Assembly: GCF_021168455.1 (NCBI RefSeq)
Contig: NZ_JAJOZR010000008.1
Location: 124,001 to 188,000, forward strand
DNA from: Ferranicluibacter quercicola
Lineage (GTDB): Bacteria; Pseudomonadota; Alphaproteobacteria; Rhizobiales; Rhizobiaceae
Length of the DNA: 64,000 nucleotides
Direction of reading: 5' to 3'
In this document: piece by piece, positions 27,863 to 38,207 of the stretch
Layout of the letters: each line of letters begins with the position of its first letter
Numbering within the stretch: the stretch's first letter is position 1
The notes under the pieces: model-generated
Database searches by the model: none
What the model saw: the letters and a program-made list of their open reading frames with translations, nothing else
What the model was told of the DNA's origin: nothing
Position numbers and translations under genes: made by a program

Positions 27863-28867
27863 ATGACGCAGAGACAGAAGCCGACGGTCTACATCACCCG
27901 CAAGCTGCCCGATATCGTCGAGACCCGCATGCGCGAACTCTTCGACGCCGAACTCAACATCGACGACACGCCGCGCAGCCAGGAGGCGCTGGCCGCCGCC
28001 ATGGCCCATGCCGACGTGCTGGTGCCCACCGTCACCGACCGCATCGACGCTGGCCTGATCGAGCAGGCGGGGCCGCGGCTGAAGCTGATCGCGAGCTTTT
28101 CCAACGGCGTCGACAATATCGACGTGGATGCCGCCGCGCGGCGCGGCATCACGGTGACGAACACGCCCGCCGTTCTCACCGAGGACACGGCCGACATGAC
28201 GCTGGCGCTCATTCTCGCCGTACCCCGGCGGCTCGTGGAAGGTGCCGCGATTCTCGCCGACCGCCGCCACGACTGGGCCGGCTGGTCGCCCAACTGGATG
28301 CTCGGACGGCGGATTTCCGGCAAGCGCATCGGCATCGTCGGCATGGGCCGCATCGGCACCGCCGTCGCGCGCCGCGCCAAGGCCTTCGGCCTCTCCATCC
28401 ACTATCACAACCGGCATCGCGTCAGCGCGGAGACGGAAGCAGCGCTGGAGGCGACCTATTGGGACAGCCTCGACCAGATGCTCGCCCGCGTCGACTTCGT
28501 GTCGGTCAACTGCCCCTCGACGCCGGCGACCTATCATCTTCTCTCGGCCCGCCGCCTGCAGCTCATGCAGCCGACAAGCTACCTCGTCAACACCGCCCGC
28601 GGCGGCATCGTGGACGAGACCGCGCTCATCGCCTGCCTGCGCGAGGGCCGCATCGCCGGTGCCGGGCTCGACGTCTACGAGAACGAACCGGCCATCAACC
28701 CGAAACTCGTGAAGCTCGCCGCCGAAGGCAAGGTCGTGCTGCTGCCGCACATGGGCTCGGCGACGCTCGAAAGCCGTGTCGACATGGGCGAGAAGGTCAT
28801 CATCAACATCCGCACCTTCTTCGACGGCCACCGCCCGCCGGACCGGGTGCTGCCGGGCCGCAATTAG
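27863..28867 (+). CDS. gyaR: Glyoxylate reductase / D-2-hydroxyacid dehydrogenase
   Basis: 334-residue NAD(P)H-dependent enzyme reducing glyoxylate to glycolate. NAD-binding motif GIVGMGRIGTAVARRAKAFG; catalytic Arg in LVNTARGGIVDE, Glu in GLDVYENEP and His in VLLPHMGSAT. The ATG at 27863 follows GGGGAGAGA; an upstream frame to 27803 has no homology. Its stop overlaps the end of the convergent moeB-like gene by 4 bases, an unusually tight arrangement. Confidence 0.93.
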   Translation: MTQRQKPTVYITRKLPDIVETRMRELFDAELNIDDTPRSQEALAAAMAHADVLVPTVTDRIDAGLIEQAGPRLKLIASFSNGVDNIDVDAAARRGITVTNTPAVLTEDTADMTLALILAVPRRLVEGAAILADRRHDWAGWSPNWMLGRRISGKRIGIVGMGRIGTAVARRAKAFGLSIHYHNRHRVSAETEAALEATYWDSLDQMLARVDFVSVNCPSTPATYHLLSARRLQLMQPTSYLVNTARGGIVDETALIACLREGRIAGAGLDVYENEPAINPKLVKLAAEGKVVLLPHMGSATLESRVDMGEKVIINIRTFFDGHRPPDRVLPGRN

Positions 28868-29628
28868 AGATCCGCCCGGCGGCGCCTGTAGCGGATGGTC
28901 TCGAACCGGGCGGCCAGCGCGTCGTAGAGCAGCAGGCGGCCGACGAGGGGGTCTCCGGCACCGGTGACGAGCTTCACCACCTCCATGGCCTGCAGCGTGC
29001 CGATGACGCCGGTCAGCGCGCCGACGATGCCGGCCTCCGCGCAGGAGGGCACCGTGCCGGGTGGTGGCGGCGCGGGAAAGAGATCGCGGTAGCGCGGCGC
29101 GGGTCTGCCGCCGGCGTCCGATGTCCACGGCAGGAGGACCGTCAGCGACCCGTCGAAGCGGCCGACCGCGCCGGTGACGAGAGGGATGCGCAGGGTTTCC
29201 GCCGCTTCGGCCACGAGATAGCGCGTCTCGAAATTGTCCGAGCCATCGACCACGATATCGTAGCCGGCGAGCGTTTCGGAAACGGTCTCGGATGTGAGCC
29301 GGAACGGCAGCGGGCAAACGGTCACATGCGGGTTCAGCCGCGCCACCGCGTCCCGCGCGCTCTCCACCTTGCGGGTGCCGACCGCTGCGGTCTGGTGGAC
29401 CACCTGCCGCTGGAGGTTCGACAGCGACACGACATCGTCGTCCACGATACCGAGCGTGCCGATGCCGGCGGCGGCGAGGTAGAGGAGGACGGGGGCACCG
29501 ATGCCGCCCGCGCCGACCACCAGCACGCGCGCCGCCTTCAGCGCCTGCTGCCCCTGCCCGCCGATTTCCGGCAGCAGGATATGGCGCGCATAGCGGTCGA
29601 TCTCCTGGCGTGTCAGCGGCTCAGCCAT
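28864..29628 (-). CDS. moeB: MoeB/ThiF-type adenylyltransferase without the zinc cysteines
   Basis: 254-residue E1-like enzyme expected to adenylate the C-terminal glycine of MoaD (molybdopterin) or ThiS. The ATP-binding motif is RVLVVGAGGIGAPVLLYLAA, then LQRQVVH and DGSDNFETRYL. C-terminal SCAEAGIVGALTGVIGTLQAME matches MoeB. The two CxxC zinc pairs of E. coli MoeB are absent: the first position reads RYRD, and the C-terminus ends RRRRADL with no cysteines. There is also no rhodanese domain. The start at 29628 gives an 8-base overlap with recF upstream. Confidence 0.88.
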   Translation of the reverse strand: MAEPLTRQEIDRYARHILLPEIGGQGQQALKAARVLVVGAGGIGAPVLLYLAAAGIGTLGIVDDDVVSLSNLQRQVVHQTAAVGTRKVESARDAVARLNPHVTVCPLPFRLTSETVSETLAGYDIVVDGSDNFETRYLVAEAAETLRIPLVTGAVGRFDGSLTVLLPWTSDAGGRPAPRYRDLFPAPPPPGTVPSCAEAGIVGALTGVIGTLQAMEVVKLVTGAGDPLVGRLLLYDALAARFETIRYRRRRADL

Positions 29629-30763
29629 GCCCCGGCCCTCCTTCGAAAACCTGCCCGTCGGCAACCGTCAGAAACTGGGCGCGATCGCCCAGCGCCGAAA
29701 ACATGGCACGATCGGTGCCGGTCATGAAGGCCTGCCCGCCGAGATCGTCGACGATATCGAACAGCGCCGCCCGGCGCCCGGCGTCGAGATGCGCGGCGAT
29801 TTCATCCAGCAGCAGCACGGGCGCGTGCCCCGTGAGGTCGGCCACAAGCCTTGCATGCGCGAGCACCAGACCGACGAGCAGCGCCTTCTGCTCGCCCGTC
29901 GAGCAGCGCTCCGCCTCGATGTCCTTCGCCCGGTGGCGGATCAGGAGATCGCTGCGGTGCGGGCCTTCGAGCGTGCGCCCTGCGGCGCCGTCGCGCCAGC
30001 GGCCGGTGCGCAGCCGCTCCAGATACTCCTCCTCCAGATCGAAGGCCGGGCGGTGCCATTCGCCGTCGAGGAAGCCCGACAGAGCGAGATCGGCTTTCGG
30101 AAACGTCCCGTCATCCGGGCTGCGGTCGATGAGCGCTGCCAGCAGGCCGAGCATCTCGTTGCGGGCGAGTGCCATGGCGATGCCCAGTTCGGCCAGCTGG
30201 CGCTCCAGCCCGGTCAGCCAGACCGGATCGGCGCCGGGCTCGGAAAGAAGCTTGTTGCGGCTGCGCATGGCGCGCTCGAAATCGGTGGCCCGCCGCCCGT
30301 GGTCCGGATCGAGCGAGAGGACGAGCCGGTCGAGAAACCGGCGCCGGTCGCCGGAGGCGCCGGTGAACAGCCCGTCCATGGCGGGCGTCAGCCACAGGAC
30401 GCGCAGATGGTCGAGAAGCTCGTCGATCGCCTTGGCATTGGTGCCGTTGAGGCGCAGGCGGCGCGCCTGCCCCTCCTCGGTCCCGAACGTCCCCGTGCCG
30501 ATCTCGACATCGCCCTGCATGCCCTCGATGGCGGCGAAGATCGAAAACCCCGCCGCGGTGCCGACGCGCGGCACGTCGGCATAGGCGGCACGGCGCAGGC
30601 CCCGCCCCGGCGACAGGAAGGAGACGGCCTCCATGAGATTGGTCTTGCCGGCGCCGTTCTCGCCCGTCAACACCACATGGCGTGCGTCGAGATCGAGCGA
30701 AAGCGCCGCGTAATTGCGGAAATCGCCGAGCTTCAGACGGGACAGGGAGACTTTTTGCGGCAT
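29621..30763 (-). CDS. recF: DNA replication and repair protein RecF
   Basis: 380-residue SMC-like ATPase that loads RecA through RecFOR at single-strand gaps. Walker A is LTGENGAGKTNLMEAV (about residues 32-47), the signature region is LEGPHRSDLLIRH and STGEQKALLVGLVLAHA, and Walker B is VLLLDEIAAHLD. The ATG at 30763 matches the family start MPQKVSLSRLKLGDFRNY; the frame is open further upstream without homology. As in other rhizobia it is not beside dnaA-dnaN; here it overlaps the moeB-like gene downstream. Confidence 0.95.
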   Translation of the reverse strand: MPQKVSLSRLKLGDFRNYAALSLDLDARHVVLTGENGAGKTNLMEAVSFLSPGRGLRRAAYADVPRVGTAAGFSIFAAIEGMQGDVEIGTGTFGTEEGQARRLRLNGTNAKAIDELLDHLRVLWLTPAMDGLFTGASGDRRRFLDRLVLSLDPDHGRRATDFERAMRSRNKLLSEPGADPVWLTGLERQLAELGIAMALARNEMLGLLAALIDRSPDDGTFPKADLALSGFLDGEWHRPAFDLEEEYLERLRTGRWRDGAAGRTLEGPHRSDLLIRHRAKDIEAERCSTGEQKALLVGLVLAHARLVADLTGHAPVLLLDEIAAHLDAGRRAALFDIVDDLGGQAFMTGTDRAMFSALGDRAQFLTVADGQVFEGGPGHG

Positions 30764-30875
30764 GCCGTCCGGCTCTAAGCCCTCTTGCGATATCTGACAA
30801 GCACGGCGGCGGGCACGGTGACGGGCACGGTAACTGGCTTGGTAACTGGCACCGTGACGCGCGCCGTCGGTTTGC

Positions 30876-31610
30876 TCATTCGTCGTCACCGGTCTCGATG
30901 CCGTCGAGCTCGGGATAGTGGCGGAAGATGCAGGATTCGTTGAAGGGAATGCGCCGGTCGGAGACGCGGTAGGCGGCGATGTTCGGCAGGCTTGCCACAC
31001 GGGTGCGCAGCGCTTCGAGATGCGGCCAGCGCGCGCCATAGGCCGTCATGGCTTGGGGAAAAGCATAGTGCAGGCCTTCGAGCAGGTGATGCAGCGACAG
31101 GTCGCCATAGGAGAGCGCATGGCCGATGACATGCTGCGGCCCCGCGGGATTGGCCGACAGCATGCGCTCGAAGTGGTCGAGGAATTTCGGGATGCGGGCC
31201 GTGCGGAAATCGGCGGCACGGCGTTTCGCCTCCGGCTTCTGATCCTCGTAGTAGAGGCCGGTCGCCACGGGGTGATGCGTGTCGTGCGCCTCGGTCACCA
31301 TATCGGCGATCGTCATCTGCAGCGCGTTCAGCCGGTGGCGCTCGCCTTCGCTCTCCGGCGCGAGGCCGAGGCGGGGTCCGAGATAGAAGAGGATATTGGC
31401 CGTCTGCGAGAGGATCAGGTCGCCGTCCTTCAGGAATGGCGGCGCAAACGGCGCATCGGCCCGATCGTCCTCCATGATCTCCAGCATCCGGTCGGTACCG
31501 TCCTGCCGGCGGGCGATGTCGATATAGGCGGCGCCCGCCTGCTCGAGCGCCAGCCGCACGAACTCGCCGCGACCGGGAAGGCCGTCCCAGTAATAGAGCG
31601 CATAGGTCAT
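30876..31610 (-). CDS. Glutathione S-transferase family protein
   Basis: 244-residue GST. The N-terminal thioredoxin-like domain begins ALYYWDGLPGRGEFVRLALE; the tyrosine of ALYYWD would be the GSH-activating residue. The GSH-binding segment DGDLILSQTANILFYLG is near residues 62-78, and the C-terminal helical domain holds IGHALSYGDLSLHHLLEGLHYAF. GSTs conjugate glutathione to electrophiles, and gshB, which makes glutathione, is at 41498. The start at 31610 has GAGAGG nine bases upstream; ATG 31619 would sit directly against that site. About 110 bases of short imperfect GGTAACTGGC/GGCACGGT repeats follow before recF. Confidence 0.88.
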   Translation of the reverse strand: MTYALYYWDGLPGRGEFVRLALEQAGAAYIDIARRQDGTDRMLEIMEDDRADAPFAPPFLKDGDLILSQTANILFYLGPRLGLAPESEGERHRLNALQMTIADMVTEAHDTHHPVATGLYYEDQKPEAKRRAADFRTARIPKFLDHFERMLSANPAGPQHVIGHALSYGDLSLHHLLEGLHYAFPQAMTAYGARWPHLEALRTRVASLPNIAAYRVSDRRIPFNESCIFRHYPELDGIETGDDE

Positions 31611-31702
31611 GGCGGGCATCCTCTCTTGAAACGGACCGATCGTCTTCGTCAGGCTCCAAGAGATGGGGCGGATCGAAGCCATGGCAATGACGTCCGTCCT
31701 CA

Positions 31703-31742
31703 TGACAAAGGCCGGAAACAGTCCTGCTTCCGGCCCTTGTCG
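31703..31742 (-). terminator. Terminator after dnaJ
   Basis: On the minus strand GGCCGGAA pairs with TTCCGGCC (31728-31735 with 31710-31717), extended by GACAA/TTGTC, and is followed by TTTGTC. It stands 17 bases beyond the dnaJ stop. Confidence 0.6.
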
Positions 31743-31758
31743 ATGATATCCGTCCGTA

Positions 31759-32892
31759 TCAGCCCTCGAAGAACTCCTTCATCCGAGCGAAGAAGCCGGC
31801 GGATTCGGGATTGTTGTCCTTGGAGGAGATCTCGGCGAATTCCTCGAGCAGCTCGCGCTGGCGCTTGGTCAGCTTCTGCGGCGTTTCGATGCCGATCTGG
31901 ATGTAGAGATCGCCCACCTGCGTCGAGCGCAGCACCGGCATGCCCTTGCCCTTCAGGCGGAACTGCTTGCCGGCCTGCGTGCCCTCGGGAACGGTGACGC
32001 GCGACTTGGTGCCGTCGAGCGTCTGCACGTCGAACTTGCCGCCGAGCGTCGCCGTCGTCATCGAAATCGGCACGCTGCAATAGAGGTCCGCACCGTCCCG
32101 CTGGTAGAACTCGTGCGGCTTGACCGAGAGGAAGATGTAGAGATCGCCCGAGGGACCGCCGCGAAGACCGGCCTCGCCCTCGCCCGACAGGCGGATGCGG
32201 GTGCCGTCCTCGATGCCGGCGGGGATGTTGACCGACAACGAGCGCTCTTCGGTGACGCGGCCCTGGCCGTGGCACTTGGTGCAGGGATCGGGAATGATCG
32301 TGCCGCGACCCTGGCAGGTCGGGCAGGTCCGCTCGATCGAGAAGAAGCCTTGCGCGGCGCGCACGCGGCCGGAGCCCTGACAGGTGCCGCAGGTCGTCGG
32401 CTTCGTTCCGGGCTTGGCGCCCGAGCCCGAACAGACGTCGCAGGTGATCGAGGTGGGGACGCGGATCTGCGCGGTCTTGCCGGCATAGGCCTCCTCCAGC
32501 GTGATCTCCATGTTGTAGCGGAGATCGGCGCCGCGTTCGCGGCCGCCGGACGAGCGCTGGCGCTGGCGTCCGCCGCCCATCATCTCGCCGAAAATGTCCT
32601 CGAAGATATCCGAGAAGCCCGCCGCACCACCGCCCATGCCGGCACCACCGCCACCGCCCATGCCGCCCTGCTCGAACGCAGCGTGGCCGTAGCGGTCGTA
32701 GGCGGCCCGCTTCTGCGGGTCCTTCAGCGTTTCATAGGCCTGGTTGATGTCCTTGAAGGTCTTCTCGGATTCCGCATCGCCCGGATTCTTGTCCGGATGG
32801 TATTTCATCGCCAGCTTGCGGAAGGCGCTTTTCAGCTCCTTCTCGTCAGCCGTCTTTGCAACACCGAGTGTTTCGTAAAGATCACGTTTCAT
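31759..32892 (-). CDS. dnaJ: Chaperone DnaJ
   Basis: 377-residue type I Hsp40 co-chaperone that delivers substrates to DnaK and stimulates its ATPase. The J domain covers residues 1-70, with the HPD motif at 32-34 (MKYHPDKNPG). A Gly/Phe-rich linker at about 75-107 follows. The zinc domain at 151-211 has all four CxxCxGxG repeats (CDVCSGSG, CGTCQGSG, CPTCQGRG, CTKCHGQG). The C-terminal substrate domain starts near 215. It lies 269 bases downstream of dnaK, behind dnaK's strong terminator, so read-through or its own promoter in that gap must drive it. Confidence 0.98.
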   Translation of the reverse strand: MKRDLYETLGVAKTADEKELKSAFRKLAMKYHPDKNPGDAESEKTFKDINQAYETLKDPQKRAAYDRYGHAAFEQGGMGGGGGAGMGGGAAGFSDIFEDIFGEMMGGGRQRQRSSGGRERGADLRYNMEITLEEAYAGKTAQIRVPTSITCDVCSGSGAKPGTKPTTCGTCQGSGRVRAAQGFFSIERTCPTCQGRGTIIPDPCTKCHGQGRVTEERSLSVNIPAGIEDGTRIRLSGEGEAGLRGGPSGDLYIFLSVKPHEFYQRDGADLYCSVPISMTTATLGGKFDVQTLDGTKSRVTVPEGTQAGKQFRLKGKGMPVLRSTQVGDLYIQIGIETPQKLTKRQRELLEEFAEISSKDNNPESAGFFARMKEFFEG

Positions 32893-33098
32893 GTGGTCGC
32901 GCGTATCCCGTTGAACCGCGGCGACGGGACCGGCCGTCGGTCGTCGCCAGATTTCCTTGAGCCAGATGTCGTATCGCCGAATGCCCTTGACAAGGATTTA
33001 GGAAATCCCGGCCTCCGATACCATAGCGAATCCGCGCCGATTCCGGCTTTTTCGACGAAATGAAGGCAAGATCCATGCCTGCGTCGATTTTCGACACT

Positions 33099-33141
33099 CA
33101 CGAAAAAGGCCCGGAACGTTCGCTCCGGGCCCCTTTTCGTG
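33099..33141 (-). terminator. Rho-independent terminator after dnaK
   Basis: GGCCCGGA at 33108-33115 pairs with TCCGGGCC at 33124-33131, framed by CACGAAAA and TTTTCGTG. On the minus strand the stem is followed by TTTTTCGTG, a good T-run directly after dnaK. The outer pairing would also allow function on the plus strand. Confidence 0.85.
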
Positions 33142-33161
33142 GCGTGAGGCCCTTGGACCCC

Positions 33162-35081
<1,920 letters not shown>

Positions 35082-35192
35082 GTCGTTCTCTCCTTGCAGC
35101 GGACTGTCGGAACCCGGTCAGGCATTCGTGCGACAGCCCCTAGGGATGCTCTTGTCGTGTTGTGCCGCGGCCCGGAAGCCTTGGACGTGCGG

Positions 35193-35224
35193 CGTATATA
35201 AGGACGGGTTTTTTGCTGTGCAAG
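35193..35224 (-). promoter_or_regulatory. RpoH (sigma-32) heat-shock promoter of dnaK
   Basis: On the minus strand CTTG (35224-35221), an 18-base spacer, then CTTATATACG (35202-35193). This fits the alphaproteobacterial RpoH consensus CTTG-N17/18-CYTATNTNNG at every fixed position. The expected start of transcription is near 35186, about 105 bases before the dnaK ATG. Confidence 0.85.
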
Positions 35225-35312
35225 GCGTCGCAAGCCCTGAAGACGGTGAAAAGAAATGCGGAGACGAAAGAGTTTAGACCGGTTTCCGGATCCGCATGTC
35301 CGCGGGCCGCCG

Positions 35313-37580
35313 TCAACCCCCGGTCAGGATATCGAAGAGGGTCGTGCGGCGCGTCTGCGGCGTGCCGCCGGTGGTCTGACCGACATCGGCCGGCGGCACC
35401 GGACCACCTTCCGCGGCATCCACCGCGCCGCCTTGCCCGCGCGGTATGTCGGACGGCGGCATCTCGGCATCCGCCACCGGCGCATCGGGGTAGACGTCCC
35501 TGGGCTTCTGCCCGAACGCGCCGGAAATGACGTCGCCGATGGTGCGCTGGATGCCGGGATCGTCGAAGGAGGGCTGGATGCCCTTGGTGCCGAAGATCGG
35601 CGAGGGCGTGAGCCCCTCATGCGCTTCGGTCATGTAGATATGCCAGGCTTTCGCCGGCAGCCCGCCCCCCGTCACCTTCTTCATCGAGGTGCCGTCGTCG
35701 TTTCCGAACCAGACGCCCGTCGTCAGGTTGTTGGTAAAGCCGACGAACAGCGCATCGCGGAAGGACTGGGTGGTGCCCGACTTGCCGGCGGCCTGCCAGC
35801 CCTTCAGCTTGGCGTTCTTGCCCGTGCCGCGCTCCACCACGCCCACCATCATCTGGTTCATTTCCGAGACGATCTCGGGATCGAGCACGCGCGGCGGGTT
35901 GTCGTAGGTGTTTTCGTAGAGAACCTTGCCCTCGGCGGTCGTCACCCGCTTGACGATGTGCGGCGTCGCCTTGAAGCCGCCATTCATGAACGGCGCGTAA
36001 GCCGAGGTGAGCTCCAGCAGGCTGACCTCCGAGGTCCCCAGCGCGATGGAGGCATTCGCCTGCAGCTCCGACTCGATGCCGAGGCGATGGGCGAGCTTTG
36101 CCACCTGCGGCGGGCCGACCTCCATGACGAGCTGGGCTGCGATGGTGTTGAGCGAATTGGCGAGCGCGTCGGCCAGCGACACCTCGCCGCGATATTTCTG
36201 GTCGTAGTTTTCCGGCGTCCACTTGCCGATGCGCACCGGCGCGTCGTTGCGGATCGACATCGGCGTGCGGCCGATCTCCATGGCCGCGGCATAGACGAAG
36301 GGCTTGAAGGCCGAACCTGGCTGCCGCTTGGCCTTCACCGCGCGGTCGAACTGGCTTTCGGCATAGTCGCGCCCGCCGACCAGCGCCCGGATCGCGCCCG
36401 TCGCATCCACCGACACCAGCGCTGCCTGCGAGGCACGCGATTTCGCGCCGCTCTCCTTCAGCATGTCGGAGAGCGTCTTTTCGGCCTTGGCTTCGAGATC
36501 GAGATCGAGCGTGGTTTCCACGACCAGATCCTGCTTGACGGCACCGACGAGGCCGGGAAGCTGGTCCATCACCAGATCGGCGGCATAATATTGCGCGCCG
36601 GACCAGAAGCTCTTCGCCTTGGTCGGCGGCTGCGACATCGCGGTCTTCACCTCGTCGTCGGTGATCAGCCCTTCCTCGCGCATGGCGCCCAGCACCACCT
36701 GCGCCCGCTCCTCGGCCGCCTTCGGATCGCGTGCCGGCGACAGGCGCGAGGGCGCCTTCAGGAGACCGGCGAGAAGGGCGGCCTCGCCGAGGTTCACGTC
36801 GCGCGCGGATTTGTTGAAGTAGCGCTGCGAGGCGGCCTCCACGCCGTAGGCGTTCGAGCCGAAGAAGACGCGGTTGAGATACATGGCAAGGATCTGGTCC
36901 TTGGAATATTTCTGCTCCAGCCAGAAGGCGAGCAGCACCTCCTGCACCTTGCGCTCCAGCGTGCGCTCCGGCGAGAGAAACAGGTTCTTGGCCAGCTGCT
37001 GCGTCAGCGTGGAGCCGCCCTGCACCATGCGGCCGGTGGTCACGTTGGTGATCATGGCCCGTGCCAGACCCAGCGGATCGACGCCGAAATGGGAATAGAA
37101 GCGCCGGTCCTCGATGGCCATGACGGCCTGGGGAATGAAGGGCGACATATCCTCGAGCGCGATCGCCTCGCCGCCGGTGGCGCCGCGATTGGCGAGCGTG
37201 TCGCCGTTGACGGCCAGGATCTTCACGTTCGGCGGCCGCTCGGGAATGGTCCAGCTGGTCGCGTTCGGCATGCGCGAGCCGTAATAGAGCACGAGGCCGC
37301 CGATCCCCATCGCGCCCCAGATACCCGCGACGATGCACCAGTAGACGAAGGCGCGCAGGAAGCCGAACAGGCCGCCGCCACCGCCGCCCCGCCGCCCGCC
37401 GCGCCCCTTGAGAGACCGGCGCGCGGTCTTGCCGCTGCTCTTCGACCTGCCGGGCTTGGAGGATTTGGACGCTGTCGGCCGTCCGCTCACGCGGTCACTC
37501 GCATCGACGCGGAATCCCCCGTCGTCACCGCTCGAAAAGGACGGATCGATGCGGGGACGTGAACGCGATGTGCCTGCCAT
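35313..37580 (-). CDS. Class A penicillin-binding protein (PBP1A family)
   Basis: 755-residue bifunctional peptidoglycan synthase. A basic Gly/Arg-rich cytoplasmic tail (about 1-72, with GRGGRRGGGGGG) precedes one membrane anchor (about 73-100, AFVYWCIVAGIWGAMGIGGL). The GT51 glycosyltransferase domain carries AIEDRRFYSHFGVDPLGL and GGSTLTQQLAKNLFL. The transpeptidase domain has the SxxK serine in QPGSAFKPFVY, SLN as SxN, and KSGT in AAGKSGTTQSFRDA. The C-terminus is Pro/Gly/Asp-rich. All catalytic motifs are intact. It is divergent from a 24-residue membrane peptide gene. Confidence 0.95.
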   Translation of the reverse strand: MAGTSRSRPRIDPSFSSGDDGGFRVDASDRVSGRPTASKSSKPGRSKSSGKTARRSLKGRGGRRGGGGGGLFGFLRAFVYWCIVAGIWGAMGIGGLVLYYGSRMPNATSWTIPERPPNVKILAVNGDTLANRGATGGEAIALEDMSPFIPQAVMAIEDRRFYSHFGVDPLGLARAMITNVTTGRMVQGGSTLTQQLAKNLFLSPERTLERKVQEVLLAFWLEQKYSKDQILAMYLNRVFFGSNAYGVEAASQRYFNKSARDVNLGEAALLAGLLKAPSRLSPARDPKAAEERAQVVLGAMREEGLITDDEVKTAMSQPPTKAKSFWSGAQYYAADLVMDQLPGLVGAVKQDLVVETTLDLDLEAKAEKTLSDMLKESGAKSRASQAALVSVDATGAIRALVGGRDYAESQFDRAVKAKRQPGSAFKPFVYAAAMEIGRTPMSIRNDAPVRIGKWTPENYDQKYRGEVSLADALANSLNTIAAQLVMEVGPPQVAKLAHRLGIESELQANASIALGTSEVSLLELTSAYAPFMNGGFKATPHIVKRVTTAEGKVLYENTYDNPPRVLDPEIVSEMNQMMVGVVERGTGKNAKLKGWQAAGKSGTTQSFRDALFVGFTNNLTTGVWFGNDDGTSMKKVTGGGLPAKAWHIYMTEAHEGLTPSPIFGTKGIQPSFDDPGIQRTIGDVISGAFGQKPRDVYPDAPVADAEMPPSDIPRGQGGAVDAAEGGPVPPADVGQTTGGTPQTRRTTLFDILTGG

Positions 37581-37859
37581 ACCGGGATGTGACCGCTCCG
37601 TGTGTGCGCTGAAGACAAGGCGACCGGCAAGCCGCCCAAGCCGTCGCAGGGTGCGGTGAACTGTAAATGCGGCGATTTAAGGGGGCGTTAACGACACGCT
37701 TGTGCACCCGGCAGCGGGTTTGCGGCGGCGATCGCGGCGACGAAGGCGTTCGTTGCGGCAACGGAGAGGGATGCGGCGCGCGTCCTGCTGCCGGAGCGTG
37801 CAAAATGGAACGAAACCGGAAATCACGCGTTCGTTACATGTCAAACAAGGGAACCCGTC

Positions 37860-37934
37860 ATGAACAATATCATCTATATCGTCGGACTGGTCGTCGTCGT
37901 TCTCGCCGTCCTCTCGTTCTTCGGACTGCGCTGA
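37860..37934 (+). CDS. 24-residue single-span membrane peptide
   Basis: Tiny gene with ATG at 37860 and TGA at 37932-37934. The peptide is MNNIIYIVGLVVVVLAVLSF followed by FGLR: one hydrophobic helix with a short polar N-terminus and a single C-terminal arginine, placing it in the inner membrane. AAGGGAACCC stands just before the ATG. A textbook terminator follows 27 bases after the stop, so this is an independent transcript. I recall near-identical short peptides annotated in other rhizobia, which would mean it is conserved, but its function is unknown. Confidence 0.75.
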   Translation: MNNIIYIVGLVVVVLAVLSFFGLR

Positions 37935-37960
37935 GCCGGTATCGACCCGCCTGAAGCCTC

Positions 37961-37985
37961 AAAGCCCCGCTTGCCGGGGCTTTTT
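37961..37985 (+). terminator. Rho-independent terminator
   Basis: AAAGCCCCG, loop CTTGC, CGGGGCTTTTT: a 9-pair stem with T-run, 27 bases after the 24-residue peptide gene. Confidence 0.92.
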
Positions 37986-38069
37986 GCCGTTCATGCCACA
38001 CCGCCGGCGGGCGGAAACGATGTCGCCCGAAACCCGGTTTCCGCGACAGGCTTTCGTCCGACGGCTTCG

Positions 38070-38097
38070 TTCCCGAAATCGATTCCGGATTCGGGAA
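38070..38097. repeat. Short intergenic inverted repeat
   Basis: TTCCCGAA at 38070-38077 and TTCGGGAA at 38090-38097 enclose ATCGATTCCGGA. The stretch resembles dispersed intergenic sequences common in Rhizobiales, but only this copy is in the window, so repeat status is tentative. Confidence 0.35.
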
Positions 38098-38207
38098 TTA
38101 TGCAGTAGGGTTTCGTACCAGAGCCGCCTGACGCGGCGCGGACCGCGGTAGACCAGAGTGACAGCGACGACATTTCCCCTCATCGGCCCTTCGTGCAGCA
38201 GACACCC

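Noticed and set aside
30764..30875. Cluster of imperfect GGTAACTGGC / GGCACGGT repeats between the GST gene and recF
   Set aside because: Units are short and irregular, give no stable symmetrical structure beyond a weak CACGGT/ACCGTG pairing, and may be simple slippage.
32889..33101. 70-codon minus-strand frame between dnaK and dnaJ
   Set aside because: Starts inside the dnaK terminator and shows no conserved features; more likely dnaJ leader DNA.
35256..37562. 768-codon plus-strand frame opposite the PBP gene
   Set aside because: Shadow frame; the minus strand has intact GT51 and transpeptidase motifs.
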